Below are positions 23,799-31,937 of a stretch of 64,000 nucleotides of DNA, piece after piece. The DNA is from Streptomyces sp. NBC_01431 (GTDB taxonomy: Bacteria; Actinomycetota; Actinomycetes; Streptomycetales; Streptomycetaceae): positions 4,154,001 through 4,218,000 of the forward strand of contig NZ_CP109496.1 of the NCBI RefSeq assembly GCF_036231355.1, in the 5' to 3' direction. The notes below the pieces were generated by a model. That model searched no databases, was not told where the DNA came from, and worked only from the letters and a program-made list of their open reading frames with translations. Position 1 is the stretch's first letter; each line of letters begins with the position of its first letter. Made by a program: the position numbers and the translations under genes.

Positions 23799-24479
23799 TC
23801 AGTGGCTCTTCTCGGCCTGGATCCGGGCCACGTACGCCGCGGCCTGCGAGCGGCGCTCCATGCCCAGTTTGGAGAGCAGTGAGGAGACGTAATTCTTGAT
23901 CGTCTTTTCCGCGAGGTGCAGCCGCTCGCCGATCACGCGGTTGGTGAGGCCCTCGCCGATCAGGTCGAGGATCTTGCGCTCCTGGTCGGTGAGGTTGGCC
24001 AGACGGTCGTCGTCCTTGCTCCTGCCGCCGTCGCGCAGCCGCTCCAGGACGCGTGCGGTGGCCACCGGGTCGAGCAGCGACTTGCCGGCCGCCACGTCGC
24101 GCACGGCGGTCAGCAGCTCGCTGCCGCGGATCGCCTTGAGGACATATCCCGAGGCACCGGCCATGATCGCGTCGAAAAGGGCCTCGTCGTCCGCGAACGA
24201 GGTGAGCATCAGGCATTTGATGTCCTCGTTCTGCGAACGGATCTCACGGCAGACCTCGACTCCGCTGCCGTCCGGAAGGCGGACGTCGAGGACCGCGACG
24301 TCCGGGCGGGTGGCGGGGATCCTGACCAGGGCGTCCGCCGCGGTGCCGGCCTCGCCGACCACTTCGATGTCGTCCTCGACGGACAGCATTTCGTGGACGC
24401 CTCGGCGCACCACCTCGTGGTCGTCGAGCAGGAATACGGTGATTTTGCCTGTTTCGCGCACGGAATCAGTCTCACACAT
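23799..24479 (-). CDS. NarL/FixJ-family response regulator (orphan)
   Basis: This 226-residue two-component regulator has a receiver domain (residues 13-130) with the acidic pair D19-D20, phospho-acceptor Asp65 in VAVLDVRLPDGSG, and Lys in GYVLKAIRG. The C-terminal LuxR-type HTH (about 160-220) reads LTDQERKILDLIGEGLTNRV, ERLHLAEKTIKNYVSSLLSK. It resembles DevR/DosR-type regulators. No sensor kinase lies next to it. It diverges from the second bkd operon across a 366-bp gap, so control of that operon is a possibility. From memory, the syntenic S. coelicolor gene is the orphan regulator SCO3818. Confidence 0.9.
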   Translation of the reverse strand: MCETDSVRETGKITVFLLDDHEVVRRGVHEMLSVEDDIEVVGEAGTAADALVRIPATRPDVAVLDVRLPDGSGVEVCREIRSQNEDIKCLMLTSFADDEALFDAIMAGASGYVLKAIRGSELLTAVRDVAAGKSLLDPVATARVLERLRDGGRSKDDDRLANLTDQERKILDLIGEGLTNRVIGERLHLAEKTIKNYVSSLLSKLGMERRSQAAAYVARIQAEKSH

Positions 24480-24845
24480 TCGTCCGAAGCACGCCGGAGA
24501 GTGCCATAAGTGACCCCTTCCCGAGTACCGCGTGACCGGGATAACGTGCCGTTGTTCCGGCGGCCTGCAAGGCTGTGACCAGGGGCTGTTCCCGCCTTTC
24601 TCGATTTACTTGGAAATCCAAGCAAAATCGCAGGTCAAGTGGGGTTTCGCAGTAATGCGCAGCACTGGGTAACGTGCCTTTGACAGGGCGCTCGCCGGGG
24701 CACCTGTCACGCCTGATTCCCGGCCGGGCGCGCACACCCCGCGCACTTTGACGGACAGGCGAGCCTCCCCCAAGCCCTGATGGGCCGGGGGGACCCCCAG
24801 GCTTACCGGCGAACCCGGAAGCCGGACAGACGGAGGAGCACGCAC
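24480..24845. promoter_or_regulatory. Intergenic control region upstream of the second bkd operon, with AT-rich inverted repeat
   Basis: This 366-bp gap between the response regulator and bkdA2 has no gene. It contains CTTGGA-AA-TCCAAG (24609-24622), a perfect 6-bp-arm inverted repeat in an unusually AT-rich stretch (about 24600-24635). It is a good candidate operator or upstream activation site. GGAGGAG just before 24846 is the bkdA2 ribosome binding site. No PaaR-like or DnaA-like site was seen here, unlike the first bkd promoter. Confidence 0.55.
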
Positions 24846-26024
24846 GTGACCGTGGAGAGCACTGCCGCGCGTAAACCGCGACGCAGCAGCAAGCGCACCG
24901 CCGGCGCCGGCGCAAGGAAGACGGCCGCCGACCCCGAGCTCGTACAGCTGCTGACGCCCGAGGGCGAGCGGGTCGAGCACCCTGATTACGCCATCGACCT
25001 GAGCGCCGAAGAGCTGCGCGGGCTCTACCGCGACATGGTGCTGACCCGGCGCTTCGACGCGGAGGCCACCGCGTTGCAGCGGCAGGGCGAGCTGGGCCTG
25101 TGGGCCTCGCTGCTCGGCCAGGAGGCCGCGCAGATCGGCTCCGGCCGCGCGCTGCGGGACGACGACTACGTCTTCCCGACCTATCGCGAGCACGGCGTCG
25201 CCTGGTGCCGCGGCGTCGACCCGACGAACCTGCTCGGCATGTTCCGCGGCGTCAACCACGGCGGCTGGGATCCGAACAGCAACAACTTCCACCTGTACAC
25301 GATCGTCATCGGCTCGCAGACGCTGCACGCGACCGGATACGCGATGGGCATCGCCAAGGACGGCGCGGACAGCGCGGTCGTCGCCTACTTCGGCGACGGC
25401 GCCTCCAGCCAGGGCGATGTCGCGGAGGCCTTCACGTTCTCCGCCGTCTACAACGCCCCCGTGGTGTTCTTCTGCCAGAACAACCAGTGGGCGATCTCCG
25501 AGCCCACCGAGAAGCAGATGCGGGTGCCGCTCTACCAGCGCGCCCAGGGCTTCGGCTTCCCCGGTGTCCGGGTCGACGGCAACGACGTGCTGGCCTGTCT
25601 GGCCGTGACGAAGTCGGCCCTTGAGCGGGCCCGGCGCGGCGAGGGGCCCACCCTGGTCGAGGCGTTCACCTACCGGATGGGCGCGCACACCACCTCCGAC
25701 GACCCGACGAAGTACCGGGCCGACGAGGAGCGCGAGGCCTGGGAGGCCAAGGACCCGATCCTGCGGCTCCGCGCCTACCTGGAGAACGCGGGCCACGCGG
25801 ACGCCGCGTTCTTCGAGGAACTGGAGAGCGAGTCGGAGACGCTGGGCAAGCGGGTGCGCGAGGCGGTCCGTGCCATGCCCGACCCCGAGCCCATGGCGAT
25901 CTTCGACAACATCTACGCCGACGGCCACGCCCTGGTCGACGAGGAGCGCGCCCAGTTCGCCGCTTACCAGGCGTCGTTCGCGACCGAGTCCGAGGGCGGC
26001 GTCGCCGCGGTGGAGGGCAACTAG
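24846..26024 (+). CDS. bkdA2: Branched-chain 2-oxo acid dehydrogenase E1 alpha subunit, second copy
   Basis: This 392-residue TPP-dependent E1alpha has a Lys/Arg-rich N-terminal tail (KPRRSSKRTAGAGARK). The TPP motif runs from GDGASSQGDVAEAFTFS to QNNQWAIS, and the loop region is YRMGAHTTSDDPTKYR. The GTG at 24846 is preceded by GGAGGAG at good spacing. It is clearly paralogous to bkdA1 at 9.2 kb but diverged at many positions, so the two complexes may have different substrate ranges. The next gene follows after 2 bp. Confidence 0.94.
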   Translation: MTVESTAARKPRRSSKRTAGAGARKTAADPELVQLLTPEGERVEHPDYAIDLSAEELRGLYRDMVLTRRFDAEATALQRQGELGLWASLLGQEAAQIGSGRALRDDDYVFPTYREHGVAWCRGVDPTNLLGMFRGVNHGGWDPNSNNFHLYTIVIGSQTLHATGYAMGIAKDGADSAVVAYFGDGASSQGDVAEAFTFSAVYNAPVVFFCQNNQWAISEPTEKQMRVPLYQRAQGFGFPGVRVDGNDVLACLAVTKSALERARRGEGPTLVEAFTYRMGAHTTSDDPTKYRADEEREAWEAKDPILRLRAYLENAGHADAAFFEELESESETLGKRVREAVRAMPDPEPMAIFDNIYADGHALVDEERAQFAAYQASFATESEGGVAAVEGN

Positions 26025-26026
26025 CC

Positions 26027-27007
26027 ATGACCGTACAGAAGCTGCCGATCGCCAAGGCGATCAACGAGTCGCTGCGCAAGGCGATGGAGACCGACCCCAA
26101 GGTCCTGATCATGGGCGAGGACGTCGGCAAGCTCGGCGGTGTCTTCCGGGTCACCGACGGGCTGTTCAAGGACTTCGGCGAGGACCGGGTGATCGACACC
26201 CCGCTCGCCGAGTCCGGCATCGTCGGCACCGCGATCGGTCTGGCCCTGCGCGGCTACCGGCCCGTCGTGGAGATCCAGTTCGACGGTTTCGTCTTCCCCG
26301 CCTACGACCAGATCGTCACCCAGCTCGCGAAGATGCACGCCCGCGCGCTCGGCAAGATCAAGCTGCCGGTCGTCGTCCGCATCCCGTACGGCGGCGGCAT
26401 CGGCGCGGTCGAGCACCACAGCGAGTCCCCCGAGGCGCTGTTCGCGCACGTGGCGGGCCTGAAGGTGGTCAGCCCCTCGAACGCGTCGGACGCGTACTGG
26501 ATGATGCAGCAGGCCATCCAGTCCGACGACCCGGTGATCTTCTTCGAGCCGAAGCGGCGTTACTGGGACAAGGGCGAGGTCGACCCGGAGGCCATTCCGG
26601 GCCCGCTGCACGCGGCCCGTACGGTGCGCGCGGGTTCGGACCTGACGCTGGTCGCCTACGGCCCGATGGTGAAGGTGTGCCTGGAGGCGGCCGCCGCCGC
26701 TCAGGAGGAGGGCAAGTCGATCGAGGTCGTGGACCTGCGCTCGATGTCCCCGATCGACTTCGACGCGGTCCAGGCCTCGGTCGAACGGACCGGCCGCCTG
26801 GTCGTCGTCCACGAGGCGCCGGTCTTCTACGGCGCCGGTGCGGAGATCGCCGCCCGGATCACCGAGCGCTGCTTCTACCACCTGGAGGCCCCGGTGCTCA
26901 GGGTCGGCGGTTACCACGCCCCGTACCCGCCGGCCCGCCTGGAGGAGGAGTACCTTCCGGGCCTGGACCGGGTGCTCGACGCCGTCGACCGCTCGCTGGC
27001 GTACTGA
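26027..27007 (+). CDS. bkdB2: Branched-chain 2-oxo acid dehydrogenase E1 beta subunit, second copy
   Basis: This 326-residue E1beta has IMGEDVGKLGGVFRVTDGLF, FGEDRVIDTPLAESGIVGTAI, IPYGGGIGAVEHHSESPEA and VVDLRSMSPIDFD. The C-terminal half is a transketolase-type regulatory domain. It forms the alpha2beta2 E1 with the upstream gene. ATG 26027 follows the bkdA2 stop by 2 bp with GGTGGAGGG upstream. Confidence 0.94.
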   Translation: MTVQKLPIAKAINESLRKAMETDPKVLIMGEDVGKLGGVFRVTDGLFKDFGEDRVIDTPLAESGIVGTAIGLALRGYRPVVEIQFDGFVFPAYDQIVTQLAKMHARALGKIKLPVVVRIPYGGGIGAVEHHSESPEALFAHVAGLKVVSPSNASDAYWMMQQAIQSDDPVIFFEPKRRYWDKGEVDPEAIPGPLHAARTVRAGSDLTLVAYGPMVKVCLEAAAAAQEEGKSIEVVDLRSMSPIDFDAVQASVERTGRLVVVHEAPVFYGAGAEIAARITERCFYHLEAPVLRVGGYHAPYPPARLEEEYLPGLDRVLDAVDRSLAY

Positions 27008-27013
27008 GGAATC

Positions 27014-28420
27014 GTGACGACAATGACTGAGAACGCTGCCCGCTACCGCGAGTTCAAGATGCCGGACGTCGGCGAGGGACTCACCGAGGCGGAGATCCTC
27101 AAGTGGTACGTCAAGCCCGGTGACACGGTGACCGACGGCCAAGTGGTGTGTGAGGTCGAGACCGCGAAGGCGGCCGTCGAACTCCCCATCCCCTACGACG
27201 GTGTGGTCTCCAAGCTGCACTTCGAAGAGGGCGTGACGGTGGACGTCGGCATGTCCATCATCACCGTCGACGTGGCCCCCGGCAGCGTGGAGGAGGCTCC
27301 GCCCGCCGAGGCCCCGGAGGCAACCGCGGTGGCCGCCGCCCCGCCCGCCGAGGAAGCGCCCAAGGGCCGCACGCCGGTCCTGGTCGGCTACGGGGTCTCC
27401 GAGGCCTCGACCAAGCGCCGCCCCCGCAAGGGCGCTTCGGTGCCCGAGCAGGCCCCGGCCGAGGCCCTGCGGGCCGTGCAGACCGAGCTGAACGGCCAGG
27501 CGCCCGCCCCGGCTCGCCCGCTCGCCAAGCCCCCGGTCCGCAAGCTCGCCAAGGACCTCGGCATCGACCTCGCCAGCGTGGTGCCCACCGGCCCCGACGG
27601 CATCGTCACCCGCGAGGACGTGCACGCGGCGGCGGCTCCGGTCGCCGAACAGGTCGCGGCGCCGGCCGCTGTTTCACGTGAAACAACTCCCGCTCCGGCG
27701 GTGCCCGTTCAGGCGGACGCCCGCGAGACCCGGATCCCCGTCAAGGGCGTCCGCAAGGCGACCGCGCAGGCCATGATCGGTTCGGCGTTCACCGCTCCGC
27801 ACGTCACGGAGTTCGTCACGGTGGACGTGACCCGCACGATGAAGCTGGTCGAGGAGCTGAAGTCCGACAAGGACATGGCGGGCCTCAGGGTCAACCCACT
27901 GCTCCTGATCGCCAAGGCACTCCTTGTCGCGATCAAGCGGAACCCGGACGTCAACGCGGCCTGGGACGAGGCGAACCAGGAGATCGTCCTCAAGCACTAT
28001 GTGAACCTGGGCATCGCGGCGGCCACTCCGCGCGGCCTGATCGTCCCGAACATCAAGGACGCCCACACCAAGACCCTGCCGCAACTGGCCGAGTCCCTGG
28101 GTGAGTTGGTGGCGACGGCGCGCGAGGGCAAGACGTCGCCCGCGGCGATGTCGGGCGGCACGGTGACCATCACCAACGTCGGCGTGTTCGGCGTGGACAC
28201 CGGCACCCCGATCCTCAACCAGGGTGAGTCCGCGATCCTCGCGGTCGGTGCGATCAAGCTCCAGCCGTGGGTCCACAAGGGCAAGGTCAAGCCCCGCCAG
28301 GTCACCACGCTGGCGCTCTCCTTCGACCACCGCCTGGTCGACGGCGAACTCGGCTCCAAGGTGCTCGCCGATGTGGCGGCGGTCCTGGAACAGCCCAAGC
28401 GCCTGATCACCTGGGCCTGA
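27014..28420 (+). CDS. bkdC2: Branched-chain 2-oxo acid dehydrogenase E2, second copy (carries parS)
   Basis: This is a 468-residue acyltransferase. The lipoyl domain (lipoyl-Lys52 in VETAKAAVEL) is followed by an Ala/Pro linker and a subunit-binding domain (VRKLAKDLGIDLASVVPTGP). A second Ala/Pro/Val linker precedes the catalytic domain ending LSFDHRLVDGE. The second linker contains V220-S-R-E-T224, which is parS site 5 translated. The GTG at 27014 is the longest start; ATG at 27023 is an alternative. There is no E3 gene in the operon. A terminator lies 42 bp downstream. Confidence 0.93.
   Translation: MTTMTENAARYREFKMPDVGEGLTEAEILKWYVKPGDTVTDGQVVCEVETAKAAVELPIPYDGVVSKLHFEEGVTVDVGMSIITVDVAPGSVEEAPPAEAPEATAVAAAPPAEEAPKGRTPVLVGYGVSEASTKRRPRKGASVPEQAPAEALRAVQTELNGQAPAPARPLAKPPVRKLAKDLGIDLASVVPTGPDGIVTREDVHAAAAPVAEQVAAPAAVSRETTPAPAVPVQADARETRIPVKGVRKATAQAMIGSAFTAPHVTEFVTVDVTRTMKLVEELKSDKDMAGLRVNPLLLIAKALLVAIKRNPDVNAAWDEANQEIVLKHYVNLGIAAATPRGLIVPNIKDAHTKTLPQLAESLGELVATAREGKTSPAAMSGGTVTITNVGVFGVDTGTPILNQGESAILAVGAIKLQPWVHKGKVKPRQVTTLALSFDHRLVDGELGSKVLADVAAVLEQPKRLITWA
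27671..27684. other. parS site 5, intragenic in bkdC2
   Basis: An exact GTTTCACGTGAAAC lies within coding sequence and encodes Val-Ser-Arg-Glu-Thr in the flexible linker of E2. Placing the site in a linker would keep the centromere sequence without harming the enzyme. Confidence 0.95.
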
Positions 28421-28462
28421 CCGCCCCGCCAACACGGCCGTCCAGCACGGCAGTTGCCCCCC

Positions 28463-28496
28463 GGCCCCCGTCGCGTATCCGTACGCAACGGGGGCC
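28463..28496 (+). terminator. Terminator of the second bkd operon
   Basis: A 9-bp GGCCCCCGT arm (28463-28471) pairs with 28488-28496, and an inner GCGTA/TACGC stem continues it with one mismatch. It lies 42 bp after the bkdC2 stop. Confidence 0.75.
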
Positions 28497-28804
28497 TCGG
28501 CGTGCCCCGGGTGGACAGGTTCCCGGGCCCGGCGGACAGTGGTGGGGAGGCGGCGCGGGGCCTGCCACCTCATGACCTGGCGGCTGCCCGCCGCGTGACC
28601 TGGGCGGACAGGGGTATGAGGGGGGTGTGTGGCCTCTGTCACGCGCCCGTGACATGGAACAGACGGTTCTCGCACAGGTGCTCCATAGCTTTCTTCTTGC
28701 AGCCCCGCCCAGCCTCAGCGGCCCCACCCGACAGAGGAGGCGGCATGCAACCTCTCCTTCTTCCTCCTCCGGCCGCCCGGCCGCCCTGCTTCACGGAGTC
28801 GTTC
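28497..28804 (+). promoter_or_regulatory. Upstream region of the anchored secreted protein gene
   Basis: These 308 bp carry no convincing gene. They hold a 16-bp inverted repeat GTCACG-CGCC-CGTGAC (28638-28653) and a pyrimidine-rich run (CTTTCTTCTTG near 28690). The mRNA leader ends with ACGGAG before the start at 28805. The inverted repeat is a possible operator; its regulator is unknown. Confidence 0.4.
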
Positions 28805-29815
28805 ATGTCGACCTACACCCCTTCCCGCCGCCTCGCCCTTCGCACCGCCGTCGCCACCGCAGCTCTCGCCGGCGCCCTGTTCGCTCCGGCGGCCGCGTTC
28901 GCCGCCACCACCGCCGAGGCCCCGGCCGCGGCCCAGCCTTCCGCCGGCCAGTCCGCCAACCCCCGTTACGACGGCGAGAAGGTCCTCGTCTACAAGGACG
29001 CCACGCACGGCGTGCTCGCGGTGCTGCGCAACGGCCCCGAGGGCCCCGAGGCCTGGTTCCGCGCGGTGGGCCCGAACTGGAAGCCGGGTGACGCCTGGGC
29101 CGTACGCGTCATCGCCGGGGTCAGCCGTCAGCAGCCGACCGACACCGCCAAGGAGTACGTGGTCGGGCTCAAGGCGCAGCTCCTCGACGCGTCGAGCGCG
29201 ACCCCGAGCGTCAAGGTCACCTCTCCCGACGGCACCGTCAAGACGTACGCCCTGCCGAAGGGCCGGCCCGCGACGAAGCCCACCACCCCGCCCGTCGGTG
29301 GCGCGTCCGCCAAGAGCTGCACCGTCACGCGGACCAACTCCATCGGCGCCGGCACCGACGCGGTGATGACCATGAGCCCGAGCGGCCCCACCGTCACCTT
29401 CCAGGACGGCCCCGGCGACCCGGTCCCCAGCCTCGGCAAGCTCGACCGCAACCACCCCAAGCTGCCCGCCTCGGCCGGCATCTACGCCGAGATCCTGCAC
29501 CCCTACGCGACGGCGCCGCAGCTCAAGACCAAGGTCGAGGGCGGCGTCGGATCCCGGTACGCGATCCAGGACTTCCCGAAGCTCCCCCAGGGCTGCAAGC
29601 TGAACGCCACCACGCCCGCCAAGACGCCCTCCGCCGCGCCCTCGGCGAACACCGGCCAGACCTCGGTCGTGCCCAAGGGCGCCGTCGCGGCCGGTGCCGA
29701 GATCAAGGACCAGTCCGGCGACAAGTCGGCGCTCCTCGTGGGTGGCGCCGGTCTCGCCCTCGTGGGCGGGGCGGGCTACACGGTGCTGCGCCGCCGTGCC
29801 GTGAACCGGGGCTGA
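28805..29815 (+). CDS. Secreted cell-surface protein with C-terminal membrane anchor
   Basis: This 336-residue protein has a twin-arginine-like or Sec signal (SRRLALRTAVATAALAGALF, cleavage near AAAFA-ATT). A globular extracellular part of about 240 residues contains two cysteines (KSCTVTR, PQGCKLN). A Thr/Ala/Pro spacer follows, then a C-terminal hydrophobic helix (SALLVGGAGLALVGGAGYTV) with positive tail RRRAVNRG. No sortase motif was seen. No known domain was recognised. It stands alone between terminators, with a long upstream region. Confidence 0.75.
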   Translation: MSTYTPSRRLALRTAVATAALAGALFAPAAAFAATTAEAPAAAQPSAGQSANPRYDGEKVLVYKDATHGVLAVLRNGPEGPEAWFRAVGPNWKPGDAWAVRVIAGVSRQQPTDTAKEYVVGLKAQLLDASSATPSVKVTSPDGTVKTYALPKGRPATKPTTPPVGGASAKSCTVTRTNSIGAGTDAVMTMSPSGPTVTFQDGPGDPVPSLGKLDRNHPKLPASAGIYAEILHPYATAPQLKTKVEGGVGSRYAIQDFPKLPQGCKLNATTPAKTPSAAPSANTGQTSVVPKGAVAAGAEIKDQSGDKSALLVGGAGLALVGGAGYTVLRRRAVNRG

Positions 29816-29836
29816 CCGCCTGCGAATCGCTCGGAT

Positions 29837-29875
29837 CCGCTGCCCCCGGACGCCTGGTGCGTCCGGGGGCAGCGG
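29837..29875. terminator. Strong terminator hairpin
   Basis: A perfect 17-bp stem (29837-29853 with 29859-29875) with a CTGGT loop lies 22 bp after the stop of the secreted protein gene. Confidence 0.88.
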
Positions 29876-29954
29876 CACACCCGGAGACCCCTGGAGTCCC
29901 GCCCGCACCCGGCTCGTTCCGCGATCCGGACGCGTCTTCCTGATGCACCCCTGT

Positions 29955-29973
29955 TGTATCTATCCTGTGCGCA
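29955..29973 (+). promoter_or_regulatory. Probable promoter giving a leaderless gntR transcript
   Basis: TATCCT (29961-29966) matches the TANNNT -10 form and ends 6 bp before the ATG at 29973. Transcription would therefore begin at or next to the start codon. No Shine-Dalgarno sequence precedes the ATG (CTGTGCGC). TGTTGTATC nearby may be a GntR half-site. Confidence 0.45.
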
Positions 29974-30635
29974 TGTCTCCCGCCCCGGCCCCCGCCATCA
30001 AGCAGCCCCCTGCTGCCGACCGCGTATACATGCACGTCAAGCAGGCGGTACTCGACCGCCGCTACGAAGGCGGCACGCTGCTCACCGAAGGGGAGCTGGC
30101 CGAGGCGGTCGGGGTTTCGCGGACGCCCGTGCGCGAAGCGCTGCTCAAACTCGAAGTGGAGGGGCTGCTCAAGCTCTACCCGAAGAAGGGCGCCCTCGTG
30201 CTCGCCGTCTCCGCGCAGGAGACCGCCGACGTGGTCGAAACCCGGCTGCTCGTCGAGGAGTTCGCGGTCCGCAGGGCCGTACCCGCGCCCGAGCGCCTCG
30301 TGGTGAGCCTTCAGGAACTGCTCACGGAGCAGAAGGCCCATGCCGCCGCCGGAGACCTGGCGGCGCTCGCCGTCGCCGACCGCTGCTTCCACGCCGAGAT
30401 CGTGCGCAACGCCGGAAACGAGATCCTGGCCCGGCTCTACGACCAGATGCGCGACCGGCAGCTGCGGATGGGCGTCGCCGTCATGCACGCCCAGCCCGAC
30501 CGCGTCGCCAAGAACATCGCCGAGCACGAGGAGATGCTGGCCGCGATCCGCGACGGCGACGGCGAGCGCGCCGCGCAGTGCGTGCGCCAGCACCTCAGCT
30601 GGGTCAAGGTGCTGGTCAGGGGGGACGACCGATGA
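29973..30635 (+). CDS. GntR-family regulator (FadR/FCD subgroup)
   Basis: This is a 220-residue repressor. The winged HTH spans residues 13-75 (RVYMHVKQAVLDRRYEGGTL, LAEAVGVSRTPVREALLKLE). The C-terminal all-helical FCD ligand domain (ETADVVETRLLVEEFAVRRA, ADRCFHAEIVRNAGNEIL, IAEHEEMLAAIRDGD) has the His and Asp residues that bind metal and an organic acid in this family. The stop overlaps the MFS transporter start (ATGA), so it probably controls that transporter and itself. An in-frame ATG at 29943 lies upstream of the -10 box and is less likely. Confidence 0.9.
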   Translation: MSPAPAPAIKQPPAADRVYMHVKQAVLDRRYEGGTLLTEGELAEAVGVSRTPVREALLKLEVEGLLKLYPKKGALVLAVSAQETADVVETRLLVEEFAVRRAVPAPERLVVSLQELLTEQKAHAAAGDLAALAVADRCFHAEIVRNAGNEILARLYDQMRDRQLRMGVAVMHAQPDRVAKNIAEHEEMLAAIRDGDGERAAQCVRQHLSWVKVLVRGDDR

Positions 30636-31930
30636 GCTCAGCCGCACTGGGCACCCGAGAACCGCTCGGCGGACGCCGGGCGCTGTTCGTGTGGGGCATA
30701 GGCGTCGGCGTCTACTTCGTCGCCGTCATCTTCCGTACCTCGCTCGGCGTCGCCGGACTCGACGCCGCCGACCGCTTCCACGTCAACGCCTCGGCCCTGT
30801 CCACCTTCTCCATACTCCAACTGCTCGTGTACGCGGGCATGCAGATACCCGTCGGCCTCATGGTCGACCGGCTCGGCACCAAGAAGGTCCTGGTGCTCGG
30901 GACCGCCTTGTTCACCGTCGGACAGCTCGGCTTCGCCCTGTCCCCCTCGTACGCCACCGCGCTCGCCTCCCGCGCCCTGCTCGGCTGCGGCGACGCGATG
31001 ACCTTCATCAGCGTGCTGCGGCTCGGCTCGCGCTGGTTCCCCGCCAAGCACGGACCGATGATCGGGCAGGTCGCCGCCCTGTTCGGGATGGCCGGGAACC
31101 TGGTGTCCACCCTCGTCATCGCCCGCGCGCTGCACGGCGTCGGCTGGACCCAGACCTTCGCGGGCAGCTCGCTCGCCGGCGTCGTCGTCCTGGTGCTGCT
31201 CCTGCTGTTCCTGCGTGACCACCCCGAGGGCCACGAGCCGCCGCCGGCGCACCACGCCGGTGCCGCGTTCGTACGCCGCCAGATCGCCGCCGCGTGGCGC
31301 GAACCCGGGACCCGGCTCGGAATGTGGGTGCACTTCACCACCCAGTTCCCCGCGATGGTGTTCCTGCTGCTGTGGGGGATGCCGTTCCTCGTCGAGGCGC
31401 AGGGACTGAGCCGCGGCACGGCGGGCACGCTGCTGACACTGGTGGTGCTCTCCAACATGGTCGTGGGCCTGGTGTACGGGCAGCTCATCGCCCGCCACCA
31501 CGCGGCCAGACTGCCGCTGGCGCTCGCCACCGTCGGGGCGACCGCGCTGCTGTGGGCGGCCACCATCGCCTACCCCGCCGCGCACGCGCCGATGTGGCTG
31601 CTCGTCACCCTGTGCCTGGTGCTCGGCGCGTGCGGGCCCGCCTCGATGATCGGCTTCGACTTCTCGCGCCCGGCCAACCCGCCGGAACGCCAGGGCACCG
31701 CGTCCGGCATCACCAACATGGGCGGTTTCGTGGCCTCCATGACGACGCTGCTCGCGGTGGGTGTGCTGCTCGACGCGACCGGCGACAATTACCGGATCGC
31801 GTTCTCGTCGGTGTTCTTCCTGGAGGCGCTCGGCCTCACCCAGATCCTGCGGCTGCGCGCCCGCGCGGAGCGCCGCGAGCGCGACCGGCTGGTGGCGAGC
31901 AGGGTCGAGGCGGTCCACGTCCCGGTGTGA
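30632..31930 (+). CDS. Major facilitator superfamily transporter
   Basis: This 432-residue inner-membrane permease has about 12 hydrophobic helices. The MFS signature is GLMVDRLGTKKVLVLGTAL between helices 2 and 3. The helix-4 region carries LASRALLGCGDAMTFISVLRL, and the relaxed central loop carries LRDHPEGHEPPPAHHAG. It overlaps the FCD-type GntR gene, which points to an organic acid or carboxylate as substrate (inferred). It ends in an Arg-rich cytoplasmic tail and converges with the gene at 31938, with only 7 bp between stops. Confidence 0.88.
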   Translation: MSSAALGTREPLGGRRALFVWGIGVGVYFVAVIFRTSLGVAGLDAADRFHVNASALSTFSILQLLVYAGMQIPVGLMVDRLGTKKVLVLGTALFTVGQLGFALSPSYATALASRALLGCGDAMTFISVLRLGSRWFPAKHGPMIGQVAALFGMAGNLVSTLVIARALHGVGWTQTFAGSSLAGVVVLVLLLLFLRDHPEGHEPPPAHHAGAAFVRRQIAAAWREPGTRLGMWVHFTTQFPAMVFLLLWGMPFLVEAQGLSRGTAGTLLTLVVLSNMVVGLVYGQLIARHHAARLPLALATVGATALLWAATIAYPAAHAPMWLLVTLCLVLGACGPASMIGFDFSRPANPPERQGTASGITNMGGFVASMTTLLAVGVLLDATGDNYRIAFSSVFFLEALGLTQILRLRARAERRERDRLVASRVEAVHVPV

Positions 31931-31937
31931 GCGGCGC

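Noticed and set aside
28638..28653. CRP-type operator
   Set aside because: The dyad is GTCACG-N4-CGTGAC, with half-sites inverted relative to the CRP consensus GTGA-N6-TCAC.
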